DNA of 15,903 bases from contig JAFGJR010000249.1 of assembly GCA_016928975.1 (NCBI GenBank), forward strand, positions 1 through 15,903. The letters are read 5' to 3'. This DNA comes from Sedimentisphaerales bacterium (GTDB taxonomy: Bacteria; Planctomycetota; Phycisphaerae; Sedimentisphaerales; SG8-4). The notes under the pieces are model-generated. The model searched no databases and had not been told where the DNA came from. It worked only from the letters and a program-made list of their open reading frames with translations. Made by a program: the position numbers and the translations under genes. Each line of letters begins with the position of its first letter. Position 1 is the stretch's first letter. Below are positions 1-7,379 of the stretch, one piece after another.

Positions 1-648
1 GGCAACCTGCGGCTTGAGATACGTTTCCACGTAGCGGTCGAAATCCGGGTTGGACTGATTCGTGTCGTTGTAGTTGGGATAGAAGGGGGCCTGGGCATCC
101 GGATGGTGCCAGTCCATAATGGAATGATAGAAGCAGAGCTTCACGCCATGCTTCTTGCAGGCCACCGACAGCTCCTTCAGAATGTCGCGTTTGAATGGCG
201 TCGCACCCATGACATCGTAGTTCGTGACCTTCGAATCCCACAGGCAGAAGCCATCGTGATGCTTGCTGGTGATTACGATGTACTTCATGCCTGCGTACCT
301 GGCCCTACGGACCCACTCGTCGGCGTTGAACCCGACGGGGTCGAATTGATCGGCGTACTTCTCATATTCCTGGACCGGGATCTTGCCGTTATTCATGATC
401 CACTCGCCGATGCCGTCGACACGTGTACCGTTGTAGGTGCCGGCGGGCACGGCGTACAGGCCCCAGTGGATGAACATCCCGAACCGCCCGTCACGCCACC
501 ACGCCATCCGCTCGTCTTTGGTCAGTTCCTTCCTGGATGCCGAATCGTTTCGCGCATTTGGGCTGCAGTTCATCACCAGCAGTGCCATCAATGCGGCCAA
601 TGCCGTCACTATGATCACGATCCAGTGTCTGTCACGCTTCTTTCTCAT
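1..648 (-). CDS. Alpha-L-fucosidase, GH29 (3' end cut by window edge)
   Basis: Partial gene, 216 codons visible, running off the left edge. It encodes a glycoside hydrolase family 29 alpha-L-fucosidase that would remove terminal L-fucose from glycans outside the cytoplasm. GH29 landmarks visible: FGMFIHWG (57-63), KHHDGF (129-134), the YHSIMDWHHP segment (174-183). The catalytic nucleophile region (WFDG in the upstream paralogue) lies beyond the edge. The N-terminus has a basic start, then a hydrophobic stretch (9-27) ending in MNC; Asn before Cys is a poor lipobox, so an uncleaved membrane anchor or an atypical lipoprotein are both possible. The ATG at 648 is preceded by GGAG with 6-base spacing. 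It lies 43 bp downstream of a second GH29 gene on the same strand and is clearly homologous to it, so an old tandem duplication is likely. Family assignment is secure; the glycan substrate is unknown. Confidence 0.9.
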   Translation of the reverse strand, partial: MRKKRDRHWIVIIVTALAALMALLVMNCSPNARNDSASRKELTKDERMAWWRDGRFGMFIHWGLYAVPAGTYNGTRVDGIGEWIMNNGKIPVQEYEKYADQFDPVGFNADEWVRRARYAGMKYIVITSKHHDGFCLWDSKVTNYDVMGATPFKRDILKELSVACKKHGVKLCFYHSIMDWHHPDAQAPFYPNYNDTNQSNPDFDRYVETYLKPQVA

Positions 649-691
649 GAGCCACTCCACAGGGTGCAGCAATTTTTCCATCGAACCCGGC

Positions 692-2035
692 TCAGGGCGC
701 CACGTCCGGCTCGCCTTCGATCTCCAGGACAACCACCGTGTCAATCGGGTCCGCCATCTGCTGGGGCACGGCTACTATGGCCTGCTCGTTTGCCTGCGTG
801 ACGCTGCACGGCTGATCTTTGGCTGTCAGCAGGTACGCCTGGGTGACCTTGTTCCGCAAGCCAGGCACAAGGAGCCGGCCGTCGCTCGGCCAGTTGAACA
901 CGTGCAGATACAGATGGTTGCCCTTCGCGGTGCAACGCCCCCACGGCGTCCTGGCGAATGGGCTGGCGGTCGTCCCATAGATGCTCTCACCGTTGACGCT
1001 CATCCACCTGCCGACTTCGCGAAGCGTGCGGACCGAGCCTTCCGGGATCGCCCCCTCGGCAGTCGGGCCGACGTTGAGCAGGTAGTTGCCCCCTTTGCCT
1101 GCGATGTCCGCGAGGTTGCGAATGACCGTCTCCGGGGATTTCCAGTGATCGTCATATTTGTTGTAGCCCCAGTGATCGTTCAGCGTCATGCAGACCTCGA
1201 ACAGCCTCTTGGGGGCCTGGCCTGGGATGTGCTGTTCCGGCGTGCCGTAGTCGGCGGGCGTGCCAAGCCGGTCGTTGACGATGCACATCGGCTGAATCTC
1301 GTGGATCATGTCGATGATCTCTTGTGCGTGGATCAGTTCAGCCATCGGCTGGCCGCGGAAGGAACCGCCGCCGTCAAACCACAGGATCCCAATGGGCCCG
1401 TAGTTGCTCAGCAGTTCCCGGACCTGGCCCTTCATGTAGGCGACGTATTTCTCCAGGTCGGCGTTCGGATTCGGATTGCCATGCCAGCCGCGCTGGGAGT
1501 AGGTCGCCGGAAATTCCGGGTGGTGCCAGTCCACAACCGAGTGGTAGAAGCAGAACTTCAGGCCCGCCTCGTTGCACGCGGAGGCCAGCTCCTTCATCGG
1601 GTCGCGCCCGAACGGCGTCGCCTGAACGATGTCGTAGTCCGTCAGCTTGCTGTCATACATGCAGAAGCCGTCGTGGTGCTTGCTCGTGATGACGACGTAT
1701 TTCATGCCGGCATCTTTGGCGAGTTGGACCCACTCCTTCGCGTTGAATTGCGCGGGGTTGAAACCGGTCGCGAACCTCTCGTACTCAGGCGACGGGATCT
1801 TACCCGTGAGCATGATCCATTCGGCGTGGTCTTTGCCGCCTTTCCACTCGCCGGCGGGCACGGAGTAGATCCCCCAGTGGATGAACAGGCCGAACTTGTC
1901 CTGTCGAAACCACTCGGTTCGCTTCTCCGGGCTCGGCACGTTCTGTGCCTGGGTCGGCACAACGGCCAACGACATCAACACCCAGGCGAGCCCGCACGTC
2001 GTGCTACCGATCCGAGACTGTCGCATAGGGATCAC
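692..2035 (-). CDS. Alpha-L-fucosidase, GH29, exported
   Basis: Complete GH29 alpha-L-fucosidase of 447 aa, usual length for a catalytic barrel plus C-terminal beta domain. Visible: signal peptide with hydrophobic core about 13-26 and a TQA/QN cleavage site after residue 30; FGLFIHWG (48-55); KHHDGF (119-124); [10 protein letters not shown] (164-173); and ILWFDGGGS, whose Asp221 matches the catalytic nucleophile position of the family. It probably acts in the periplasm or at the cell surface on fucosylated polysaccharide. Start choice is uncertain: the GTG at 2035 overlaps the groEL stop by four bases (GTGA), which suits translational coupling, while an in-frame ATG at 2026 gives a more typical signal peptide start; neither has a strong Shine-Dalgarno. 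It is followed after 43 bp by a second GH29 gene. Co-transcription with groEL is inferred from the overlap and lack of space for a terminator. Confidence 0.93.
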   Translation of the reverse strand: MIPMRQSRIGSTTCGLAWVLMSLAVVPTQAQNVPSPEKRTEWFRQDKFGLFIHWGIYSVPAGEWKGGKDHAEWIMLTGKIPSPEYERFATGFNPAQFNAKEWVQLAKDAGMKYVVITSKHHDGFCMYDSKLTDYDIVQATPFGRDPMKELASACNEAGLKFCFYHSVVDWHHPEFPATYSQRGWHGNPNPNADLEKYVAYMKGQVRELLSNYGPIGILWFDGGGSFRGQPMAELIHAQEIIDMIHEIQPMCIVNDRLGTPADYGTPEQHIPGQAPKRLFEVCMTLNDHWGYNKYDDHWKSPETVIRNLADIAGKGGNYLLNVGPTAEGAIPEGSVRTLREVGRWMSVNGESIYGTTASPFARTPWGRCTAKGNHLYLHVFNWPSDGRLLVPGLRNKVTQAYLLTAKDQPCSVTQANEQAIVAVPQQMADPIDTVVVLEIEGEPDVAP

Positions 2036-3681
2036 ATCATATCCATGTCTTCTTCGCCCATTCCGTGACCGTGCGGTCCGCCGGGCATTTTCTCTTTGGC
2101 CTTCGGCTTTTCAGTAACGAGGCAGTCGGTGGTCAGAAGCAGCCCGGCAATGCTGACCGCGTTTTGCAGGGCGATTCGCGTCACCTTCGCCGGATCGATC
2201 ACGCCGGCCGCCACCAGGTCTTCGTAGGTGTCGGTATTCGCGTTGTAGCCGAACGCGCCTGTGCCTTCAGCAACCTTGTTAACCACCAGGTTGGCTGCGG
2301 CGCCGGCGTTGTAGGCGATGTAATAGCAGGGCATTCGCAGGGCTCTGGCGAGGATCTGGGCTCCGGTCTTCTCGTCGCCGGCCAGCTTCAGGGACTTGGT
2401 CGCGTCCATGCAGCGAATCAGCGCCACGCCGCCGCCCGGGACGATGCCTTCCTCGATTGCCGCACGCGTCGCGTGCAGAGCGTCCTCGATCCGGGCCTTC
2501 TTCTCCTTCATTTCCGCCTCCGTGGCGGCCCCGACGTTGATCTGGGCGACGCCGCCGGTGAGCTTGGCCAGGCGTTCCTGGAGCTTCTCGCGGTCATAGT
2601 CGCTCGTGGTGGTCTCGATTTCGTCCCTGATCTGTTTGATCCGCCCGTTGATCGCGTTCTGGCTGCCGGCGCCTTCCACGAGGGTCGTATTGTCGTTGTC
2701 GATCGTGACCTTGCGGGCCTGGCCAAGCTGCGAGATGGTGACTTTGTCCAGGTCAATGCCGAGATCCTTGAAGATGGGCTCGGCGCCGGTGAGGACGGCG
2801 ATATCCTGGAGCATGGCCTTTCGACGGTCGCCGTAGCCGGGGGCCTTCACGGCAGCGATCTTCAGAATGCCCTTGAGCTTGTTGACGACCAGCGTCGCGA
2901 GCACTTCGCTCTCGACGTCCTCGGCGATGATCAGCAGGGATCGCTTCGTCTGCGCCACCTTCTCCAGCAGCGGGATCAGCTTGGCGACACTGCTGATCTT
3001 CTCTTCATGCACGAGAATGAGGGGCTTTTCCAGCTCACAGACCATCTTGTCCGGGTCGGTGACGAAGTGCGGCGACAGATATCCGCGGTCGAACTGCATG
3101 CCTTCCACGAACTCGACGCTCGTCTCGAAGCTCTTGCCTTCCTCCACCGTGATGACGCCGTCTTTCCCAACCCGCTGAAATGCGTCCGCCATGATCTTGC
3201 CGATGTCGCGGTCGTTGTTGGCGGAGACGGATGCGATGTTGACGATGTCGTTGGTCTTGGTGATATCGACGGGCTTGGCGAGCGAAGCGAGCTTGTCGGT
3301 GACGGCCCTGGAGGCCGCCTCCATGCCACGCTTGAGAGCCATGGCATCGGCGCCGGCCGTCAGGTTCTTGTATGCCTCTTTGAACAGGGCTTCCGTCAGC
3401 ACGGTGGCGGTGGTCGTCCCGTCGCCGGCAACCTTGGAAGTCTTGCTGGCTGCTTGCTTTACGAGCTTTGCCCCGAGGTTCTCCGCTTTATCCTTGAGCT
3501 CGATTTCGTCGGCGACGGTGACGCCGTCTTTGGTGACCGTCGGGCCGCCCCAGCTCTTGTCGATGACGGCGTTGCGGCCGCGAGGACCCAGAGTCGCTTT
3601 CACCGCCGTCGCCAACTTCTCCACCCCGGCTAACAGGCTGGCTCGGGCATCTGCTTGAAATGCCAATTCTTTCGCTGCCAT
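2032..3681 (-). CDS. groEL: Chaperonin GroEL (Hsp60)
   Basis: 60-kDa chaperonin, 549 aa, forming the ATP-driven double-ring folding chamber in the cytoplasm. Collinear with E. coli Gro[11 protein letters not shown] near 29-37, Asp52 in KDGVTV, the ATP-binding [10 protein letters not shown] (86-95), QFDRGYLSP in the apical domain, [25 protein letters not shown] and DALHATRAA, which contains the hydrolysis Asp. The C-terminus is not a GGM repeat but a His/Gly/Met/acidic tail ([16 protein letters not shown]). The ATG at 3681 follows a perfect AAGGAGG (3691-3697) with 9-base spacing. No groES precedes it and no CIRCE inverted repeat is found, so it may be a secondary GroEL paralogue; several planctomycetes carry more than one copy. 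The stop overlaps the start of a fucosidase gene, an odd partner for a chaperonin. Confidence 0.98.
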   Translation of the reverse strand: MAAKELAFQADARASLLAGVEKLATAVKATLGPRGRNAVIDKSWGGPTVTKDGVTVADEIELKDKAENLGAKLVKQAASKTSKVAGDGTTTATVLTEALFKEAYKNLTAGADAMALKRGMEAASRAVTDKLASLAKPVDITKTNDIVNIASVSANNDRDIGKIMADAFQRVGKDGVITVEEGKSFETSVEFVEGMQFDRGYLSPHFVTDPDKMVCELEKPLILVHEEKISSVAKLIPLLEKVAQTKRSLLIIAEDVESEVLATLVVNKLKGILKIAAVKAPGYGDRRKAMLQDIAVLTGAEPIFKDLGIDLDKVTISQLGQARKVTIDNDNTTLVEGAGSQNAINGRIKQIRDEIETTTSDYDREKLQERLAKLTGGVAQINVGAATEAEMKEKKARIEDALHATRAAIEEGIVPGGGVALIRCMDATKSLKLAGDEKTGAQILARALRMPCYYIAYNAGAAANLVVNKVAEGTGAFGYNANTDTYEDLVAAGVIDPAKVTRIALQNAVSIAGLLLTTDCLVTEKPKAKEKMPGGPHGHGMGEEDMDMM

Positions 3682-3738
3682 AATTGCGTGCCTCCTTAAA
3701 ACTGCATGCGTTGCTAACGAACCATATTGTCTTGATGG

Positions 3739-3767
3739 ATTATCGCATAAGCTTGGTCAACCAGCAA
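3739..3767 (-). promoter_or_regulatory. Candidate sigma70-type promoter of groEL
   Basis: On the minus strand, TTGCTG (3762-3767, 4/6 to consensus) and GATAAT (3739-3744, 5/6) are separated by 17 bp. The start of transcription would fall near 3730, giving a leader of about 50 nt that carries the AAGGAGG of groEL. No CIRCE (TTAGCACTC-N9-GAGTGCTAA) is present; only a lone TTAGCA half occurs near 3712-3717. Confidence 0.5.
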
Positions 3768-4005
3768 AAAATGTACCAGGGACGCCCTCTCTCCCGCCCG
3801 ATTTGAATAGGCAAGGCATAAACCCTTGTCTTGTCGCCACTTAGCGAGCGTGGGGAATCCACTGTTGCCTTGTGGTTTGCCTGGGCGTACCCTCGCAGGG
3901 TGCCAATTCCGGCACGTATCCCGATCCCATACGCCAACTTGACAGGCAGGGGGCATCGTAATGCCATCCCGGTCTGCATCGTAGCGGCGTGTGGCGTCAA
4001 GCCGG
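3768..4005. other. Intergenic stretch without recognised gene
   Basis: Region between the groEL promoter and the tRNA promoter. Short open frames exist on both strands but have no family-like composition, no Shine-Dalgarno and overlap one another, so I treat them as chance. No repeat, IS end or RNA fold was recognised here. Confidence 0.5.
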
Positions 4006-4034
4006 TTGAAGTATTCCTGCGTCAGATGTACAGT
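4006..4034 (+). promoter_or_regulatory. Candidate promoter of the tRNA gene
   Basis: TTGAAG (4006-4011) and TACAGT (4029-4034) are 17 bp apart, each 4/6 to the sigma70 consensus, about 60 bp upstream of the mature tRNA 5' end at 4094. Plausible but unremarkable match. Confidence 0.35.
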
Positions 4035-4093
4035 AGGCTAAAACTCATTGGGTTGTTCGTTCTGTTTGGCGCGGATTGGCGACAGGCGTCTCA

Positions 4094-4165
4094 GGGCTCG
4101 TAGCTCAACGGTAGAGCAGGGGACTCATAATCCCTTGGTTGTAGGTTCGAATCCTACCGGGCCCA
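4094..4165 (+). tRNA. tRNA with CAU anticodon (Ile2 or elongator Met)
   Basis: A full 72-nt cloverleaf can be folded by hand: acceptor GGGCTCG with CGGGCCC (one T-G pair), D stem GCTC/GAGC, anticodon stem GGGGA/TCCCT (one G-T pair) with loop CTCATAA (anticodon CAT, 4127-4129), a 5-nt variable loop, T stem GTAGG/CCTAC with loop TTCGAAT, and discriminator A at 4165. CCA is not encoded. It is not an initiator tRNA, since it has a paired first base and lacks three G-C pairs next to the loop. The ACTCATAATCCCTTGGT context resembles tRNA-Ile2, whose C34 becomes lysidine through TilS, but elongator Met cannot be excluded by eye. Confidence 0.93.
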
Positions 4166-4214
4166 TTCCTCAGTCGCAACTCGCTGCACAGCCTCTTTCT
4201 GCGCGGGGTCGTAG

Positions 4215-4232
4215 GGTGGGGCTTGCCCCACC
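4215..4232. repeat. REP-like perfect palindrome, possible shared terminator
   Basis: GGTGGGGC, a TT spacer and GCCCCACC form a perfect 8-bp inverted repeat. The surrounding GTAGGGTGGGGCTTGCC context resembles short dispersed REP-type palindromes seen in many bacterial genomes (from memory). It lies between the tRNA and the converging HTH gene, so it could end transcription from either side, but there is no T tract, so a standard intrinsic terminator is not supported. Confidence 0.5.
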
Positions 4233-4266
4233 GCCTTCTCTGGCATCGCGTTCTGAACTCGGCTCA

Positions 4267-4623
4267 TCACGGCGTCACCTCGTTATATACCCGGCGCAGT
4301 CGTCGATCAAACAGACGCAGCAGAGCGGTTCGCTCGGTCCTGGCCAGTGGGAATTGGAGAACCAGGAGGACTTCGGCGGCTCTTACCAGGAGGTCTTGTC
4401 TTGACGGCGACGCCGCGTTTGGGTCCGTTGTCGCATGGGGATTCTCCTTTGCTTGTCGTGATTTGAGGAACTCTTGGACTTTGCCTACCGCACTTTGCGG
4501 GAAGAGCCGCACGAGCCCAGCGCGGCCAATAGGTTTGATGCCCGCCTTGCGGATGGCGTAGCTCACCCGATCCCGGTCCTGGCCGATCTCTTCGGCGATT
4601 TGCCCTGTACTGAGAACAACCAT
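4267..4623 (-). CDS. Small HTH (MerR/excisionase-like) DNA-binding protein
   Basis: Predicted 118-aa protein. Residues 4-50 (STGQIAEEIGQDRDRVSYAI, then a basic wing and VRLFPQSAV) look like the helix-turn-helix domain of MerR-type or excisionase-type proteins: choose-a-repressor helix pattern followed by a short strand and a helix. The rest (60-118) is a Pro/Ala/Ser linker and an Arg-rich amphipathic helix (LLRLFDRRLRRVYNEV), perhaps for oligomerisation. The ATG at 4623 has AAAGGA with 6-base spacing; an in-frame TTG at 4638 is less likely. It lies 97 bp downstream of the winged-helix-like gene on the same strand, and two tandem TGACGNNCGTCA palindromes sit in that gap, suggesting (inference) that this protein or its neighbour binds there. 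Position directly behind a tRNA fits an integrated element, but no integrase is visible. Exact function unknown. Confidence 0.65.
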   Translation of the reverse strand: MVVLSTGQIAEEIGQDRDRVSYAIRKAGIKPIGRAGLVRLFPQSAVGKVQEFLKSRQAKENPHATTDPNAASPSRQDLLVRAAEVLLVLQFPLARTERTALLRLFDRRLRRVYNEVTP

Positions 4624-4696
4624 TGTCGATCCTTTCAATAGAGAACCACTGTGGTCTACTACTGGCAGAATACGACAGACAAGGAGTGATGTAAGT

Positions 4697-4725
4697 CCTG
4701 ACGTTCGTCACTGACGCGCGTCAGG
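4697..4725. promoter_or_regulatory. Tandem palindromic operator-like sites
   Basis: Two 12-bp palindromes of form TGACGNNCGTCA stand side by side at 4699-4710 (TGACGTTCGTCA) and 4712-4723 (TGACGCGCGTCA), centres 13 bp apart. The outer arms CCTGACG (4697-4703) and CGTCAGG (4719-4725) also pair, so the whole block is one interrupted inverted repeat. The second palindrome contains the stop codon of the upstream gene. Location, 76 bp before the HTH start, suits an operator for that gene; a hairpin in the mRNA between the two genes is the alternative. Confidence 0.6.
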
Positions 4726-5314
4726 TCTGTCGGCGGAAGTAACCTGAGTCGTCGTTGCCAAGAACGCCCCGCTTGACAAGGCTGCTGAGTATTCCGCGAT
4801 AGTGGGACGAGTAATCATAGCCCGCTGCTTTCAGGAGTACCGGGCCGGTCTTGTGCTCACTACCCAAAGCCTCAAGGATGATGCTCTCAGTGTCGGTGAA
4901 CGCCATGTCACGCCGCGCCACCATGCTCTCGGCGTCGCTTGCCGCATCGCACAGCTCGGCTACGAAGGCGTCAATTCCTACACCCGTGCCAAAGTCTGGT
5001 CTGAACCAGCCCCTGTATTCGGTGACCCACCCAAGACCATCCATGTCTTCCAGGATGGTCTCTCGTCTGTCCTTCAAGTCCGGGATCTTGCCCGGCAGCT
5101 TGTACTCGAATATGCGTCGAATGGATGTGTAGCCGCAGTCTCCTACAAGTTCAAGTAGCTTGCGTTTGTAATCTATTCGCTGTTCCTGCAAGAAGCCCTC
5201 CATGCTTCTGAGCATTGGCTCAATGGGCCGCTGGATCTTCACCCCTTTGGACAGCCTACGGAGTCTCAGGGCGTACTTGCGGACTCTCCGAATCTCGTCA
5301 CGTGTCAGTGGCAT
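4721..5314 (-). CDS. Uncharacterised protein with C-terminal winged-helix-like region
   Basis: Hypothetical protein, 197 aa from the ATG at 5312-5314. The N-terminus (5-55) is a strongly basic helix-rich segment (RDEIRRVRKYALRLRRL); the middle (78-110) contains a DRRETILEDM helix and a GWVTEYRGWF strand pair; the C-terminus (138-195) reads like a winged helix: TDTESIILEAL, a turn, YSSHYRGILSSLVKRGVL, then a short strand pair ending FRR. A DNA- or RNA-binding regulatory role is inferred, not established. The frame stays open up to an ATG at 5563, but that extension is low-complexity Gly/Arg/Ser, contains a promoter-like sequence (5451-5479) and a hairpin, and overlaps the control region of the divergent gene, so I prefer 5314 despite the absence of a clear Shine-Dalgarno. 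No homologue recognised. The neighbouring HTH gene follows on the same strand. Confidence 0.6.
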   Translation of the reverse strand: MPLTRDEIRRVRKYALRLRRLSKGVKIQRPIEPMLRSMEGFLQEQRIDYKRKLLELVGDCGYTSIRRIFEYKLPGKIPDLKDRRETILEDMDGLGWVTEYRGWFRPDFGTGVGIDAFVAELCDAASDAESMVARRDMAFTDTESIILEALGSEHKTGPVLLKAAGYDYSSHYRGILSSLVKRGVLGNDDSGYFRRQT

Positions 5315-5364
5315 AGCGTGCGCAGAGAAGAAAGCCGGGGGTTGATGACGCTCGGTAGCGGCGC

Positions 5365-5385
5365 GGCCAGCCTTACGGCCTGGCC
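5365..5385 (-). other. Leader hairpin with GUAA tetraloop
   Basis: Minus-strand RNA can form a stem of GGCCAG with CUGGCC plus an inner CC/GG (one bulged G), closed by a GUAA loop of the stable GNRA class. It lies 50 nt upstream of the chosen start of the 197-aa gene and downstream of its candidate promoter. A GGGGGA follows on the 5' side. Function (attenuation, mRNA stability, or none) is unknown. Confidence 0.45.
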
Positions 5386-5450
5386 TTCCCCCGCCGGATA
5401 GACTCGATGATTCCTTGGACTTGGGCCTGTTACCGATTTCATCGCCCCCA

Positions 5451-5479
5451 GCTATACCCAGAACCGGACAGGATTTCAA
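5451..5479 (-). promoter_or_regulatory. Candidate promoter of the 197-aa gene
   Basis: On the minus strand, TTGAAA (5474-5479, 5/6) and TATAGC (5451-5456, 4/6) are separated by 17 bp. Transcription would begin near 5443, leaving a leader of about 130 nt that contains the GUAA hairpin. Confidence 0.45.
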
Positions 5480-5488
5480 GGATTCTTC

Positions 5489-5518
5489 TTGATCCAGTTC
5501 CGCGAGAGGTGCCACAAT
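5489..5518 (+). promoter_or_regulatory. Weak candidate promoter of the 591-aa gene
   Basis: TTGATC (5489-5494) and CACAAT (5513-5518), each 4/6 to consensus, are 18 bp apart and give a leader of about 60 nt before the ATG at 5586. It lies back to back with the minus-strand promoter at 5451-5479, so the two genes would share one control region. Confidence 0.3.
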
Positions 5519-5585
5519 ACGAGTGTGGATGGCCGGTGAGTGGACACCGCCCCGGTTTGCCATGCGAACCTGGAGGTATGTAGCG

Positions 5586-7361
5586 ATGGATGAGAAACCT
5601 CACAATACGTGTGCATTGCCCCCTTATCTGCTGCCCTTACTTGAGCCTCGCCCATGCGGTGAAGCCAAATTGCTTGCTGCATGGGATGGGCTCTGCACTG
5701 AACATCAAATCCTGCTTCTCGACAGTCTTGGCAAGCACGGCCACCTGGATTGGACAACCAAGATACGCGCAAAGGCTCTTGAGACACCGAACGCCTATGT
5801 ACGCTATCTCGCAGCAAGAGATTTCCGTCCAGATGATGCTGAGGCCGAGGAGGCAGATCTGAGAAGGCGCATCGACTCAGACGATGAGCCACTTGTCCGC
5901 TATGCTGTCCTTGAAAGTGACTCTTTCATAAGCCCTTTCATAAGGTTCGAGTCAGAATTCTCTGATGCGGGTGCATTCTTTGCCCTGCCTCACGAAGCGA
6001 GGCTCGCCACCGTGCGTTCGCTCCCACACCTGGGCGAAGCAATAGCGGCATTGGTCCGTTATGCCGTCCAGAATGAACTCCCCTCTGGCCGCGTCACAGA
6101 AGAGGAACTGGCACACCTGCTCTTGGAATATCTGGCGAATCCGCACTTCAAATCCCACTATGGGCGTGAAGAAATCAGCTACGATGGCTACGGCGAGTAC
6201 ATGAGAGGTGAGGACATCGCGGCTCTGTGGAAGCTCGTGCCGGATGTGTCCGAGAGGATTTCGTATGGGCTGATTGCGAATCTGCCGGAAAAGAGCGGCT
6301 ATGGAACCGGGATGCCAGACGAGGTCCCCAACAGGATGAGCCGAAGGCAACTGGGATTCCTTTTGGAACGTCCCGACATTGGTTTGAAGGAGCTTCGAAA
6401 GAAGATATTCCTCCAGGAAATCCACGCAGAGAGCGAAAAACGCGACCCAATGGACTGCCTGTGTGCATGTGCTATAGGGCATAACTTCAACCTGTCCAAC
6501 GAGGAATTTGCAGAGATACTTGCAGAAGATGACAAGGGGCAAGCACGTATTCTCTCTGACTTAGCTTTATACGCTCATGACCTGAGCCTGTGCATCTTTC
6601 AGGCGGTTCACGACGTACTGGGAGAGACTGAGTGGGACGAGGATGGCACCCCACATGAACGCCTATGGGAAAACGCGGCGCACGCGGCCGACCGCCTGTC
6701 TGAAAGACTGGCTCGATTGCCTGCCGATCGCCGGGAATGGGAAGCTCATGAGTGGCGGCTGTACGAGCTCGCAAAACAGGCAGCACCGTGGAGGGGCAGC
6801 GAGGAACGATATGCTCCCTCGGGTGAGTTTGAATTCCTGGCGGAACATGTGAAAGAGGGGGATACGTGGCTTACGTTCATGGCCTTCTGCAAGGTATGGG
6901 AAGCCAAGCAACCGCAGTTGGAGACAGACCGGATTGACAGACTCCTCCGACGCAGATTCCCCCTCACCGAAGAGGACTGGAATGCTCCCGACGAGCCGGA
7001 TACCTTTGACGAGAATGAAGATGTCGATGCGCCGGATGATGAGCATTCACCTGAGACTCACGAGGCCCACGAAGGGACCGTACCCGAGATCAAGAGACCG
7101 CTGACCAAAGGGGATTTTCTGATCTGGACGCTGTCGGTAGAGAAATTTGCGCTCGTGATTTTCGTCGGTCTTCTTGTCTTCGGTCTGGGTATCGCCGCGA
7201 TCAAGAACATCGCTGTCAACCTGTATGCGGGCAAATACTGGATGGCCTTGGCATGGTCGGCGGGGATTGCAGTGCCTGCCTTCGCCTACTGGTGCATTCA
7301 TGAATGGTACTACCGCATTGAGCTGGATCAGCGTCGTATTCGCGATGCGATGTCGGAATAG
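5586..7361 (+). CDS. Uncharacterised membrane protein with helical-repeat cytosolic domain
   Basis: Predicted 591-aa protein that I do not recognise. The ATG at 5586 follows GGAGG (5572-5576) with 9-base spacing, so upstream in-frame starts are not needed. Layout: residues 1-130 contain HEAT-like helix pairs with recurring VRYLAARDF / VRYAVLES motifs; 130-460 is mostly alpha-helical, Glu/Leu-rich, with an unusual Tyr-rich patch (HYGREEISYDGYGEYMRGED); 462-497 is a strongly acidic low-complexity linker rich in Asp, Glu and His; two hydrophobic helices follow at about 521-538 and 551-570, with a short basic tail. No signal peptide, so the large N-terminal part should be cytosolic. It is divergent from the winged-helix-like gene and converges on the channel gene with an 18-bp gap. 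By eye it is less GC-rich than the flanking operons, fitting acquired DNA. Function unknown. Confidence 0.8.
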   Translation: MDEKPHNTCALPPYLLPLLEPRPCGEAKLLAAWDGLCTEHQILLLDSLGKHGHLDWTTKIRAKALETPNAYVRYLAARDFRPDDAEAEEADLRRRIDSDDEPLVRYAVLESDSFISPFIRFESEFSDAGAFFALPHEARLATVRSLPHLGEAIAALVRYAVQNELPSGRVTEEELAHLLLEYLANPHFKSHYGREEISYDGYGEYMRGEDIAALWKLVPDVSERISYGLIANLPEKSGYGTGMPDEVPNRMSRRQLGFLLERPDIGLKELRKKIFLQEIHAESEKRDPMDCLCACAIGHNFNLSNEEFAEILAEDDKGQARILSDLALYAHDLSLCIFQAVHDVLGETEWDEDGTPHERLWENAAHAADRLSERLARLPADRREWEAHEWRLYELAKQAAPWRGSEERYAPSGEFEFLAEHVKEGDTWLTFMAFCKVWEAKQPQLETDRIDRLLRRRFPLTEEDWNAPDEPDTFDENEDVDAPDDEHSPETHEAHEGTVPEIKRPLTKGDFLIWTLSVEKFALVIFVGLLVFGLGIAAIKNIAVNLYAGKYWMALAWSAGIAVPAFAYWCIHEWYYRIELDQRRIRDAMSE

Positions 7362-7379
7362 CCGACGGCCGGGTGCCTC

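Noticed and set aside
437..2068. 543-aa open frame on the plus strand opposite the fucosidase gene
   Set aside because: Antisense shadow of a clear GH29 gene in high-GC DNA; no recognisable motif and no start signal.
2065..3633. 522-aa open frame on the plus strand opposite groEL
   Set aside because: Antisense reading of a complete, highly conserved groEL; composition is that of a reversed codon pattern.
3698..3767. CIRCE/HrcA operator upstream of groEL
   Set aside because: Only a lone TTAGCA half is present; the matching inverted half is missing.
3740..4000. Small minus-strand gene between groEL and the tRNA
   Set aside because: No Shine-Dalgarno, overlaps the groEL promoter and competing open frames, no domain-like pattern.
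5315..5563. N-terminal extension of the winged-helix-like protein to the ATG at 5563
   Set aside because: Gly/Arg/Ser low-complexity translation, no ribosome binding site, and the stretch holds a promoter-like sequence and hairpin; kept only as an alternative.
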